Of a DNA stretch of 52,591 bases, positions 25,686-34,998 are shown piece after piece. The translations under genes and the position numbers were made by a program. The notes below the pieces were generated by a model. The model searched no databases and was not told the origin of the DNA. It saw only the letters and a program-made list of their open reading frames with translations. Each line of letters begins with the position of its first letter. Positions within the stretch are counted from its first letter, which is position 1. This DNA comes from Desulfuromonadaceae bacterium (lineage in GTDB: Bacteria > Desulfobacterota > Desulfuromonadia > Desulfuromonadales > UBA2294). The stretch covers positions 1-52,591 of the forward strand of contig JAGXHN010000033.1 of the NCBI GenBank assembly GCA_024636225.1, in the 5' to 3' direction.

Positions 25686-27686
25686 TTAGCCAAAAATGTA
25701 GAACCCGACGATCATAACCACACCGATCACCATCCACATGGCGTAGTGTTGAGTCAATCCGGTCTGGGTATAACGCAGCCCACTCGAAACAAGTGTTGTG
25801 ACACGTCCGACACCATTGACGACACCATCGACGATACAGACGTCAAATCCTTTCCAGAGGAACAGGCCACAACGTTTAATTGGGTTGACGAACAGGAAGT
25901 CGTACAGTTCGTCAATGTACCATTTGTTATAGACTGCTTTATGCAGACCGCTAAATTTCGCAGTGAATTTACCTGGGAGTTCCGGACTCTTGATGTAGAA
26001 CCAGATAGCGACGCCGATGCCGAGAAAGCCAACCGCGACTGAAGCGCCCATCAGGCCAAATTCCCAAAGCAGTGAGTGAGCCATCGCTTCTTTGATGGCA
26101 ATACGATAGGTCTCCTGGGCCGGGCCGAAGACCGGATCAAGGAAGTGCTCAAGGTAATTGGGGATATGCAATCCGCCAATGTTGCCAAGAACATGCGGCA
26201 CACCCACATAGCCACCAACGACAGCGAGTGCAGCAAGAATTACCAGCGGCAGGGTAATCACCCAGGGTGACTCAGGAATGTGGTCCTTGGCGCGGGGGTC
26301 AGTCTTCTGCTTACCCCAGAAGGTCATCGCCACGAGCCGGAACATATAGAACGCAGTCATACCGGCGGCGATCGCACCAACGCCCCAGAGCCAGAGTGAA
26401 CCGCGGGTCGAGCTGGCCGCCCACCAGAGAATCTCATCCTTGGAGAAGAAAGCGGAGAACAGAGGCACACCGGCGATGGCGATGGTTGAAAGCAAAAAAG
26501 TCCAGTAGGTAATCGGCATCTTGCTTTTCAGACCACCCATGTTGCGCATATCCTGCGGGTCATCATGCAGGTGGGCGTGATGGTAAGCGTGATGCATGCC
26601 ATGAATGACCGAACCGGAACCGAGGAACAGGCAGGCCTTGAAGAAGGCATGGGTCATCAGGTGGAAGATACCGCCGGTAAAGGCGCCAACGCCCATGGCC
26701 AGAAACATATAACCGAGCTGGGAAACCGTCGAGTAGGCGAGTACGCGCTTGATATCGTTCTGGGCGAAACCGATGGTGGCAGCAAACACCGCTGTTGCGG
26801 CACCGATGATCGCGATTACCATCATGGTGGTCGGAGCCATGGCAAACAGACCACTCATCCGACCGATCATGTAGACTCCGGCGGTAACCATGGTTGCGGC
26901 ATGGATTAGAGCCGAGACCGGAGTCGGGCCCTCCATCGCGTCAGGCAACCAGGTATAGAGTGGAATCTGTGCTGATTTCCCGGTCGCACCAAGAAAGAAA
27001 CAGAGGGTGATCACGGTTACGACAACGCTACCGGTGCCGAGAAGATGTGCATTCTCGCCAATCTTGACAAAGTTGGTTGTCCAGACTCCGTGCTCACTCC
27101 CGAGAGTCCAGAACAGGGTCAGCAGACCGAGCAGGAAACCAAAGTCACCAACGCGGTTGACAACAAACGCCTTTTTTGCAGCATCGCCTGCACTCTTCTT
27201 CTCCATGTAATAACCGATCAGGAGATAAGAACAGAGCCCAACCCCTTCCCAACCGATAAACATGACCAGAGCGTTGCCACCGAGAACCAGCATCAACATG
27301 GCGAAGCAAAATAGGTTCAGGTAGCTGAAGAAGCGGTAAAATCCTGCTTCACCATGCATGTAGCCGATCGAGTAGAGATGAATCAGGGTGCCGACACCGG
27401 TAACAACCATAATCATCAGCGCCGACAACGGATCAAACAGGAATTCCCAATTGACCTGCAGGTTGCCGACCGACATCCAGGAAGCAACGATCTGCTCGTG
27501 CACCTTCACCTCATCAGCAAGCAACTGAAAAAAGTACTTGCTGGAGAGAAGAAAGGAGAGAAGCATAACACCAGTCGCAATGCCGCCAATCACCTTTTCG
27601 CTCTTTAAAAACCGCTTGCCGAGCAGACCATTGATAATCGCACCGATAAGCGGTAGTAACGGGATGAGCCAAAGTTTATCGTACAT
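25686..27686 (-). CDS. nuoL: NADH-quinone oxidoreductase subunit L
   Basis: Largest antiporter-like membrane subunit, 666 aa. 'GWEGVGLCSYLLIGYY', 'YTWLPDAMEGPTPVSALIHA' and 'HAATMVTAGVYMIGR' match NuoL. The His-rich segment 'HGMHHAYHHAHLHDDP' near residue 370 is a local feature of the loop between helices. The C-terminal part would form the long lateral helix along NuoM and NuoN. 45 nt after nuoK. Confidence 0.96.
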   Translation of the reverse strand: MYDKLWLIPLLPLIGAIINGLLGKRFLKSEKVIGGIATGVMLLSFLLSSKYFFQLLADEVKVHEQIVASWMSVGNLQVNWEFLFDPLSALMIMVVTGVGTLIHLYSIGYMHGEAGFYRFFSYLNLFCFAMLMLVLGGNALVMFIGWEGVGLCSYLLIGYYMEKKSAGDAAKKAFVVNRVGDFGFLLGLLTLFWTLGSEHGVWTTNFVKIGENAHLLGTGSVVVTVITLCFFLGATGKSAQIPLYTWLPDAMEGPTPVSALIHAATMVTAGVYMIGRMSGLFAMAPTTMMVIAIIGAATAVFAATIGFAQNDIKRVLAYSTVSQLGYMFLAMGVGAFTGGIFHLMTHAFFKACLFLGSGSVIHGMHHAYHHAHLHDDPQDMRNMGGLKSKMPITYWTFLLSTIAIAGVPLFSAFFSKDEILWWAASSTRGSLWLWGVGAIAAGMTAFYMFRLVAMTFWGKQKTDPRAKDHIPESPWVITLPLVILAALAVVGGYVGVPHVLGNIGGLHIPNYLEHFLDPVFGPAQETYRIAIKEAMAHSLLWEFGLMGASVAVGFLGIGVAIWFYIKSPELPGKFTAKFSGLHKAVYNKWYIDELYDFLFVNPIKRCGLFLWKGFDVCIVDGVVNGVGRVTTLVSSGLRYTQTGLTQHYAMWMVIGVVMIVGFYIFG

Positions 27687-27731
27687 CTATACTCTCCTAA
27701 CCGGAATGAACTGCTGCCTCTAGCGGCAGAA

Positions 27732-28034
27732 TTACCATTTCAGCAGATTAAAATCGTCGACAGCAATCGAATCACGGTTGCGGTAGAACGCAATGATCAA
27801 AGCCATACCGACAGCCGCCTCAGCCGCTGCAACCGTCATAATAAAGAGGACAAACACCTGTCCGTCCATATTCCCGAGGTGATTGGACAGGGCAATAAAT
27901 GAAAGGTTGACTGAATTGAGCATCAGCTCAATACACATGAAGATAACGATTGCGTTCTTCCGGGTCAGAACTCCAAAGGTCCCGATAGAGAAGAGAATCG
28001 CGCTCAAAACCAGATATTGATCTATACTTACCAT
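27732..28034 (-). CDS. nuoK: NADH-quinone oxidoreductase subunit K
   Basis: Small three-helix membrane subunit of 100 aa. The Glu of '[15 protein letters not shown]' and Glu/Ala-rich '[17 protein letters not shown]' are the conserved intramembrane residues of NuoK. GAGGAG precedes the ATG; 12 nt after nuoJ. Confidence 0.95.
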   Translation of the reverse strand: MVSIDQYLVLSAILFSIGTFGVLTRKNAIVIFMCIELMLNSVNLSFIALSNHLGNMDGQVFVLFIMTVAAAEAAVGMALIIAFYRNRDSIAVDDFNLLKW

Positions 28035-28046
28035 TTGATTCTCCTC

Positions 28047-28562
28047 CTATTCCTGAGCCGCTGCATTGCGTTTTGCCAGCACCACAGCGCCGATGACGGC
28101 AACCAGAAGCAGAATCGACGCAATTTCAAACGGAAGAAGGAACTCAACAAAGAGTGACTTGGCCAGCAACTGAGTGTGCCCTACTTCCATAACGAGTTCG
28201 TTGCTGATATCACCCTTGATACTGGTCGTGCTGCTGTGACCGAGCATATAATAGAGCTGGAAAAAGACCAGGCCAGCCAGGGTAATGGCGCCAACCACAC
28301 TGTGACTCGTCTTCTGAATCATAACCGTGTTCAGATTCAACAACATGATAACGAAGACAATCAGCATGAGAATGGCACCGGCATAAACCATAATTTGAAC
28401 TGCGGCCATAAAAGGTGCATGCAGCATCACGTAAAAATTGGCCAGACAGACAAAGGTCATCATTAACGCCACAGCGTTATTGATCGGGCTCTTGCAACTG
28501 ACAACAAGAACTGCCGAGACAACGGCGACTATAGCGATTATGAAAAAATAAATTTGTTCCAT
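28047..28562 (-). CDS. nuoJ: NADH-quinone oxidoreductase subunit J
   Basis: Five-helix membrane subunit of 171 aa. 'VQIMVYAGAILMLIVFVIML' contains the conserved Tyr/Gly helix that forms the pi-bulge in NuoJ. It ends with a helix and 'AKRNAAAQE'. 23 nt after nuoI and 12 nt before nuoK. Confidence 0.94.
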   Translation of the reverse strand: MEQIYFFIIAIVAVVSAVLVVSCKSPINNAVALMMTFVCLANFYVMLHAPFMAAVQIMVYAGAILMLIVFVIMLLNLNTVMIQKTSHSVVGAITLAGLVFFQLYYMLGHSSTTSIKGDISNELVMEVGHTQLLAKSLFVEFLLPFEIASILLLVAVIGAVVLAKRNAAAQE

Positions 28563-28585
28563 CGATTCCGCGCTCCTGTTTCGAA

Positions 28586-28987
28586 TTATCGAATAAGTCT
28601 CTGTTTTTCGAACGTGAAGTCTTCGCGCTTGTAGTTCGCCAGTTCGTAATCACCTGTCATTTCGATCGCTTCAACCGGACAGGCTTCAACACAGTAACCG
28701 CAGAAAATACAGCGTAGAAGATCGATTTTATAGACCGCCGGATACTTCTCGCCTTTCTCGTTTTCAGCCGATTCGACGGTTATACATTTAGCCGGGCAGA
28801 CCGTCGGGCAAAGATAACAGGCGACACATTTTTCACGGTCTTGTGCAGGAACCAACCGATGCAAGCCGCGAAAACGTTCCGCAGTCGGGAGACGATGTCC
28901 CTTTCTCGGATACTGCACCGTCGTCGAATTGCCTGGCAACATATGCTTGAAAGTGATGCTCAGACCTTTAATAAACTCTCTAATCAT
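28586..28987 (-). CDS. nuoI: NADH-quinone oxidoreductase subunit I
   Basis: Peripheral-arm ferredoxin-like subunit carrying clusters N6a and N6b. The 133-aa protein has two 4Fe-4S motifs, 'CVACYLCPTVCP' near residue 54 and 'CIFCGYCVEACP' near residue 93, spaced as in NuoI. It is shorter than E. coli NuoI mainly at the termini. GAGGG precedes the ATG. Confidence 0.96.
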   Translation of the reverse strand: MIREFIKGLSITFKHMLPGNSTTVQYPRKGHRLPTAERFRGLHRLVPAQDREKCVACYLCPTVCPAKCITVESAENEKGEKYPAVYKIDLLRCIFCGYCVEACPVEAIEMTGDYELANYKREDFTFEKQRLIR

Positions 28988-29014
28988 GGATAAACCCTCT
29001 TATCTCGTCAGACG

Positions 29015-30079
29015 TTACTGGAGCAGAACCACAACCAGACCGGTTAGCATGACATTTGCCAAAGCCAGTGGCAAGAAGACCTTCCAGCCGAGGAACATCA
29101 ATTGATCGTAGCGAACACGGGGCCATGTAGCACGTATCCAGATGAAGAAGAACATAAAACCGAAAATCTTGATCAGCAGGTTGACTGAACCTGCAAACGG
29201 TCCGTGCCATCCGCCGAGGAAAAGGGTGACAGCGATCGCCGAAATAATGACCATGTTGGCGTACTCAGCCATGAAAAACATGGCGTACTTCATTGAAGAG
29301 TACTCGGTGCAGAACCCGGAGACCAGCTCAGTTTCAGCTTCCGGCAGGTCGAAGGGGGTCCGGTTGATCTCAGCCATGCCACAAATAACAAACAAGACAA
29401 ATGCGACCGGCTGGGAAAAAATATACCAGTTTGGAATCCACTCCGGCAGAAAACTGAGGAACCCGGCAATCTGATTCAGAGGCTGGATCTGAACCGCCAC
29501 AATGTCGCGAAGACTCAACGATTCACCAAGCATAAAGACGGCGACCACCGAAAGACCGGCAGCCAGCTCATACGAGATAACCTGAGCCGTCGAACGAATG
29601 CCGCCAAGCAGTGAATACTTGCTGTTGGAGGACCAGCCGGCAAGAACGATTCCGTAGACTCCGAGTCCGGCCATGGCCAGGACAAACAGCATACCGATAT
29701 TCAGATCAGTAATCTGCTGCGGAATAATATAGCCGCCGATCACCAGATCCGGGCCAAAAGGGACAACTGCAATCGTAATCAGAGCCGGAACCAGAATCAT
29801 TACCGGAGCAAGGACAAACGAAACTTTACTCGCCTCAGCCGGAATAATATCTTCCTTGAAAAACAGCTTGAGACCATCCGCAATCGGCTGCAACAATCCA
29901 TGCCAACCGGTCTCCATCGGCCCGAGGCGGGTCTGCATGTGACCAATAACCTTGCGTTCCACCCAGGTAGCGTATGCTACGATTCCCATCAAAACACTGA
30001 AAGTAACAATAATCTTCAGCACCATGACGCCGGAAAAGAGCAGCGGGGCGTTAGAAAAGCTTAGCAATACTGGATCCAT
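29015..30079 (-). CDS. nuoH: NADH-quinone oxidoreductase subunit H
   Basis: Membrane subunit forming the quinone chamber with NuoB and NuoD. The 354-aa protein has 'RLGPMETGWHGLLQPIADGL' near the N-terminus and the acidic loop 'NRTPFDLPEAETELVSGF', both NuoH signatures. ATG 30085 abuts the AGAGG ribosome site with no spacing, so ATG 30079 (6 nt away) is the likely start. Eight membrane helices. 67 nt after nuoG. Confidence 0.96.
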   Translation of the reverse strand: MDPVLLSFSNAPLLFSGVMVLKIIVTFSVLMGIVAYATWVERKVIGHMQTRLGPMETGWHGLLQPIADGLKLFFKEDIIPAEASKVSFVLAPVMILVPALITIAVVPFGPDLVIGGYIIPQQITDLNIGMLFVLAMAGLGVYGIVLAGWSSNSKYSLLGGIRSTAQVISYELAAGLSVVAVFMLGESLSLRDIVAVQIQPLNQIAGFLSFLPEWIPNWYIFSQPVAFVLFVICGMAEINRTPFDLPEAETELVSGFCTEYSSMKYAMFFMAEYANMVIISAIAVTLFLGGWHGPFAGSVNLLIKIFGFMFFFIWIRATWPRVRYDQLMFLGWKVFLPLALANVMLTGLVVVLLQ

Positions 30080-30146
30080 GTTCATCCTCTTTCTTCTCTG
30101 TTTATTTCAAAAACCCGGTCACGGGCAATCATGCATCAATTGAAAT

Positions 30147-32624
30147 TTATTTACTCACTTGTACCGAAATCGCCGCTTCACCTTTATACAGGCTATTAAT
30201 TCTTGCCTCTGAAAAGTGATAAGGTGCAAACAAAACCCCTTTAGGGAGACGTTTGCCGACTTTCGCTTTAAGCTTCAATTCAATGCCGTCAGCCTTGATG
30301 CTAACCACAGATTCATCCACAATCTGCAGTCCCTTGGCATCTTCAAAATTAAACTCAACATACGCTTCGCTCACCACAGCCTGTGGCCCGGTTGCACGTG
30401 TCGACATGGTTCCGCTGTGGTAGAGCGCACTGCCGGTCAATAAAAGAAAATCACCAGCAATCGGTTTAGCCCCTTCTACAAAGACCAGCATCTTCTTTTT
30501 CACCGCAACGGTTTCACCACCCCAGACGACACCTTGCGGACCGATCTGCTCGAAGTCGATTCCCGTATATCCGGCCTCATCAGCCGAGGCTGCAAAGAGA
30601 GCAGCTGGACCGGTAAAGCTCACCTTTTCACCGAGGCGTGCCGCCAGCAGAGTCAGGATATCGTAATCGGTCTTTGCCTCACCAGGACTCGGGACACCGG
30701 GGCGAACCCTCTGGATACGACGCTCGGCATTGGTAAAAGTCCCGTTTTTTTCGGCAAAGGAAGCTGCCGGCAAAACCACATCAGCCAGTTCTGCTGTCGG
30801 AGTGAGGAACAGATCCTGAACCACAACAAAATCGGCGGCTATCAGGGCTTTTTCTACCTTGCTGCGGTCTGGAAAAGAGGTCATCGGATCTTCACCAACG
30901 ACATACAGCGCCGAGAGTTTACCCTGACCTGCGGCCTCAAGCATCTGCTGCGCCCCCATGCCGCCAGCAGACGGAAGGATACCGAGATCGATAGCCCCCT
31001 GGCTGTTCGCTTTTTCACCACAGAGATAGAGGCCGCTCTCCCCTTTGCCGATATTGCCAGACAAGATAGCGAGGTTCGCCGCAGCAATGGCAATCTCTTT
31101 GCTCAGAGCTGTGTAAGGGAGGCCATATGCGAGGAGGATGGCACTCTGTTTTGCACCGGCTAACGCTCTGGCTGCAACACGAATCTCTTCGGCCGCAACG
31201 CCGGTCGTCGCTTCTACCTTCTCCGGAGTATAAGCAGAGAGTGACTTTTTAAGAGCATCAACCCCTTCGACCCCTTCGGTAACAGCCAAACCGTCCTCTA
31301 TCAGGACCTGACTCATACTGTTGAGAATATTAACTTCGAGACCCGGTTTATGCAGCAGTGTTCTGGCGCCAGGGAGCTTGCCGAACTTGCCATTTTTGTC
31401 TCCGACAATAAACAGTTCTGCTTTATTGCGCTTGACCGTCTGATTGACCACCATACCGAAGACCGGATGGGTTTCATAAAAATCGGAGCGAATCGACAGA
31501 ACGACATCAGCCTGTTCAACCTGCGGGAAAGTTCCGGTCGAGGAACAAACACCAAGGGTTTCCAGCAGACCTTCGGTTACCCCTTTGTAGCATTCACCAC
31601 CAGAGTGATCGAGATTGCCTGTTCCGATCAGTTTGGCCAGGTTCTTCAGAAGGTAAAACTCTTCGTTAGTCAGACGCGCACCAGAGAGGATGCCGACCCC
31701 CTTCTCTGCCTGGGCTTTTTTCAGACCATCTGCGACAGCTTTGAGCGCTTCGTCCCATTCGACCTCAACCAGCTGCTCCCCCTTTTTCACCAATGGCTTG
31801 GTCAATCGATCGCCGCTGTTGATGAAGGAGTAACCGAAACGACCACGAATACAGAGGTTGCCGTCGTTGACACCGTTCTTGTCGCTGAAGCGAATCGTTT
31901 CAACTTTGTCGTTGAGCACGCCAAACGTTACGGTGCAGCCGTTACCGCAGTAACCACAGACCGAATCGACCTCTCTAAGTTGCCAGGGGCGGGCCTTGAA
32001 TTTGAATGGACGCGGCAGAATGGCGCCGACCGGACACATGGAGACACACTGACCACAGAACTCGCAATCAAGACCCCGGTCAAAAGCAGTCGCTATTTTA
32101 GTTTCAAAACCGCGATTAATAAAAGAGTAGGAACCGTAAGCGACGATCTCATCACAGACACGCGCACATTTGCCACAAAGAACACACCGATTCATGTTTC
32201 GCTCAATCAGTGGATTAACCTCGTCAGTCGGAAGATTGAATTTTTCACCTTCGAAACGATTGCTGCTCACTCCAAGTTCGTAAGTCAAATCCTGAAGATC
32301 ACACTCACCCGCTTTGTCACAAACCGGACATTCGATAACATGATTGACCAGAAGAAATTCCAGAACCGTTTTACGGACTTTGCGAATCTCATCCGAAATA
32401 GAAGTGACCACCATCCCCTCGGTCACCGGGGTCGTGCAGGAAGGAATCAGGCGACCTTTCATCTGCTCGACTTCGACCAGGCAGACGCGACAGGCTCCAT
32501 AGGGGAGAAGCTTCTTGGCATAGCAGAGCACCGGAATATTGATCCCCGCCTCTACTGCGGCCTCGTAGATTGTGGCCGTCTTACTGACCGTAATCTGCTT
32601 ACCGTCAATCGTCAGATTAACCAT
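30147..32624 (-). CDS. nuoG: NADH-quinone oxidoreductase subunit G
   Basis: Iron-sulfur subunit of the peripheral arm, 825 aa. The N-terminal 2Fe-2S domain has 'CYAKKLLPYGACRVC', followed by the His-ligated cluster 'HVIECPVCDKAGEC', two 4Fe-4S motifs ('CVLCGKCARVC' and 'CEFCGQCVSMCPVGA') and the molybdopterin-oxidoreductase-like cluster 'CGYCGNGC...CIRGRFG'. The rest has a molybdopterin-enzyme fold that binds no cofactor in complex I. The open frame runs to 32771, but ATG 32624 with AGAGGA upstream begins the conserved domain, and the extra 49 residues overlap nuoF in another frame. Confidence 0.95.
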   Translation of the reverse strand: MVNLTIDGKQITVSKTATIYEAAVEAGINIPVLCYAKKLLPYGACRVCLVEVEQMKGRLIPSCTTPVTEGMVVTSISDEIRKVRKTVLEFLLVNHVIECPVCDKAGECDLQDLTYELGVSSNRFEGEKFNLPTDEVNPLIERNMNRCVLCGKCARVCDEIVAYGSYSFINRGFETKIATAFDRGLDCEFCGQCVSMCPVGAILPRPFKFKARPWQLREVDSVCGYCGNGCTVTFGVLNDKVETIRFSDKNGVNDGNLCIRGRFGYSFINSGDRLTKPLVKKGEQLVEVEWDEALKAVADGLKKAQAEKGVGILSGARLTNEEFYLLKNLAKLIGTGNLDHSGGECYKGVTEGLLETLGVCSSTGTFPQVEQADVVLSIRSDFYETHPVFGMVVNQTVKRNKAELFIVGDKNGKFGKLPGARTLLHKPGLEVNILNSMSQVLIEDGLAVTEGVEGVDALKKSLSAYTPEKVEATTGVAAEEIRVAARALAGAKQSAILLAYGLPYTALSKEIAIAAANLAILSGNIGKGESGLYLCGEKANSQGAIDLGILPSAGGMGAQQMLEAAGQGKLSALYVVGEDPMTSFPDRSKVEKALIAADFVVVQDLFLTPTAELADVVLPAASFAEKNGTFTNAERRIQRVRPGVPSPGEAKTDYDILTLLAARLGEKVSFTGPAALFAASADEAGYTGIDFEQIGPQGVVWGGETVAVKKKMLVFVEGAKPIAGDFLLLTGSALYHSGTMSTRATGPQAVVSEAYVEFNFEDAKGLQIVDESVVSIKADGIELKLKAKVGKRLPKGVLFAPYHFSEARINSLYKGEAAISVQVSK

Positions 32625-32667
32625 CTTGTCCTCTTTTATTAATAAATAACTGCGTAAAAGTAGCGTG

Positions 32668-34449
32668 CTAGTCGATCGCCATGAACGGGCATGCATCGTA
32701 ACAGGACGTACATTCGGTGCACTTTTCCCGATCAATGTATGCAATGGCTCCCTTTTCCCAGACGATTGCATCGACCGGACAGACTTTAAAGCAGAGCCCG
32801 CATTTTTTGCAGGTTTCTTCGATCACAGTAAATTTGAGCAACGGCTTGCAGGCATGCGATGGACAGATCTTGTCCTTGATGTGCGCCTCATATTCGTGAC
32901 GGAAGTAGCGCAGGGTCGATAAAACCGGGTTCGGTGCCGTCTGACCAAGACCACAAAGCGAACTTTTTTTAATGTCGTAAGCCATATCTTCGAGCAATTC
33001 GAGATCCCCTTCGCGCCCTTCACCCTGCGTGATCCGTTCCAGGATTTCGAGCATGATCTTCAAGCCGATCCGGCAGGGGATACATTTACCGCAAGATTCA
33101 GCCCGGGTAAAATTGAGGAAAAACCGGGCGATATCGACCATGCAGGTTGTCTCGTCCATAACAACCAGACCGCCCGAACCCATCATGGCGCCAGCCTTGA
33201 TCAACGAATCATAATCGACCTCGGCATCAAGCGCTTCTGCCGGCAGACAACCGCCGGACGGGCCTCCAGCTTGAACCGCCTTGAACTTACGATTTTTAAG
33301 AATGCCACCACAGACGTCGTAGATGACTTCCTTCATCGTCGTTCCGGCCGGAACCTCAACCAGACCGGTATGCTTAACCTTACCGGTCAAGGCAAAAATC
33401 TTGGTCCCCTTGGTCCCCTCGGTTCCGATACTGGAGTACCAGTCCGCCCCGTGGTAAAAAATGTAGGAGACATTGGCAAAAGTCTCAACATTGTTGATGT
33501 TGGTCGGTTTTCCCCACAGTCCCCTGACGGCCGGGAACGGTGGACGCGGACGTGACATGCCGCGCTCTCCCTCGATCGACGCCATCAGTGCGGTCTCTTC
33601 CCCACAGACAAAGGCACCAGCTCCCGCTTTGATCCGCAGATGAAATTCAAAACCGAGGCCCATGCAGTCTTTACCGAGGATCCCCTTCTCGACACAGGTA
33701 TCGATAGCAAGTTGCAACCGCTTGATCGCCAGAGGGTATTCAGCACGGACATAAACATAACCGTGATGGCAACCGATCGCGTAGGCTCCGATCATCATCC
33801 CTTCGATCAGGCCATAAGGGTCGCCTTCAAGAACCGAACGGTCCATGAACGCACCCGGATCACCCTCGTCTGCATTGCAGATCAAATATTTGTCATCACC
33901 CGGAGTCGCTTTACAGAATGACCACTTGAGGCCGGTCGGGAAACCACCACCCCCACGTCCGCGCAGTCCGGATTTCTTAACCTCTTCGATAACATCAGCC
34001 TGTGACATGGTAACGGCTTTTTTGATACCGGTGAAACCACGGTGCGAGATGAAATCATCAATACTCTCGGCATCAATCGTTCCGCAGCGCGAAAAGATAA
34101 TGCGCTGCTGTTTCGCCAGAAACTCATCATAATACTTGCCAGCGACGCGTTTTTCGACCGGCGCATTCCCAATCATGTGTTCTTCAACAATCTGAGGAAC
34201 CATATCCGCCGTGACGAAATCGTACGTTACAGCCTTCTGGCCAGGGAGCAGGATGTCAACCAGAACGTCATTGGCACAGAGTCCACGACAACCGGTCTTT
34301 TTAACATCGCAACGTTTGCCGAGCTTGGCCGAAAGACCATGCTTGACAAATTCGGCTTCGAACGCATCGGCAACCAGCAGGGAGCCGGAGGCAATACCTC
34401 CGGTTCCGGTGCAGATCAAGACTTCAATATTCTGAGCTGTTTCAGCCAT
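32668..34449 (-). CDS. nuoF: NADH-quinone oxidoreductase subunit F with extra iron-sulfur domains
   Basis: NADH-oxidising FMN subunit, 593 aa against about 445 in E. coli. Order: a thioredoxin-like 2Fe-2S domain (residues 1-95, with 'CTGTGG' and 'TGCRGLC'), the FMN/NADH domain ('LRGRGGGGFPTGLKWSF' near 166), SLBB, the N3 cluster ('ESCGKCIPCRIG' near 449) and two C-terminal ferredoxin motifs ('CKKCGLCFKVCPV', 'CTECTSCYDACPF'). This order is that of HydB/HndC-type subunits of NAD-linked hydrogenases. The frame can begin with TTG at 34464; ATG 34449 after GAGGG is preferred. Confidence 0.96.
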   Translation of the reverse strand: MAETAQNIEVLICTGTGGIASGSLLVADAFEAEFVKHGLSAKLGKRCDVKKTGCRGLCANDVLVDILLPGQKAVTYDFVTADMVPQIVEEHMIGNAPVEKRVAGKYYDEFLAKQQRIIFSRCGTIDAESIDDFISHRGFTGIKKAVTMSQADVIEEVKKSGLRGRGGGGFPTGLKWSFCKATPGDDKYLICNADEGDPGAFMDRSVLEGDPYGLIEGMMIGAYAIGCHHGYVYVRAEYPLAIKRLQLAIDTCVEKGILGKDCMGLGFEFHLRIKAGAGAFVCGEETALMASIEGERGMSRPRPPFPAVRGLWGKPTNINNVETFANVSYIFYHGADWYSSIGTEGTKGTKIFALTGKVKHTGLVEVPAGTTMKEVIYDVCGGILKNRKFKAVQAGGPSGGCLPAEALDAEVDYDSLIKAGAMMGSGGLVVMDETTCMVDIARFFLNFTRAESCGKCIPCRIGLKIMLEILERITQGEGREGDLELLEDMAYDIKKSSLCGLGQTAPNPVLSTLRYFRHEYEAHIKDKICPSHACKPLLKFTVIEETCKKCGLCFKVCPVDAIVWEKGAIAYIDREKCTECTSCYDACPFMAID

Positions 34450-34474
34450 ATAACCCTCTGTCAAGTGACGACAA

Positions 34475-34972
34475 TCAGTCCATATTTCTGTATTTAACGA
34501 TAACTTCTTCCACCTTCTGCACCGTCAGGGAGCCGAAAGTGTCGTCGTTTACCATGATAACCGGCGCCATGCCGCAGGCGCCGATACAGGCGACGTACTC
34601 GGCAGTGAACTTTAAATCGTCGGTGGTTTCAGCGTGACCAACTCCAAGTTGATTCTTGATGACGTCGGCAATGCGCCCGGCCCCTTTAACATGGCAGGCG
34701 GTCCCCATACAGACACGAACAATGTATTTGCCACGGGGCTCCAGATGAAACTGAGCATAAAAGGTTAAAACGCCGTATATCTGACTGGCGTAGACATTCA
34801 GACGCTCTGCAGTCAGATGAACGGTCGGTTCCGGGATATAACCGTAACTCTCCTGAATCGCCTGCAATGCCGGCATCAAAGCGCCCTGCATATTAACGAA
34901 TTTATCCAGAATCAGGTTGGCAGGGCCCAGGTCGATCTCCTGCTCTTCAACTTTTTCCACTGCTTCGCTCAT
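34475..34972 (-). CDS. nuoE: NADH-quinone oxidoreductase subunit E
   Basis: Thioredoxin-fold 2Fe-2S subunit carrying cluster N1a, 165 aa. The four ligands are in 'VCMGTACHVKGAG' and 'CIGACGMAPVI'. N-terminal helices include 'QAIQESYGYIPE', the part that contacts NuoF. 26 nt after nuoD and 25 nt before nuoF. Confidence 0.96.
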   Translation of the reverse strand: MSEAVEKVEEQEIDLGPANLILDKFVNMQGALMPALQAIQESYGYIPEPTVHLTAERLNVYASQIYGVLTFYAQFHLEPRGKYIVRVCMGTACHVKGAGRIADVIKNQLGVGHAETTDDLKFTAEYVACIGACGMAPVIMVNDDTFGSLTVQKVEEVIVKYRNMD

Positions 34973-34998
34973 CTCATTCCCTCTCGCGTCGGAATCGT

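Noticed and set aside
31350..32642. 430-codon open frame on the plus strand
   Set aside because: It is antisense to nuoG, has no family resemblance and no ribosome site; it arises from codon bias of nuoG.
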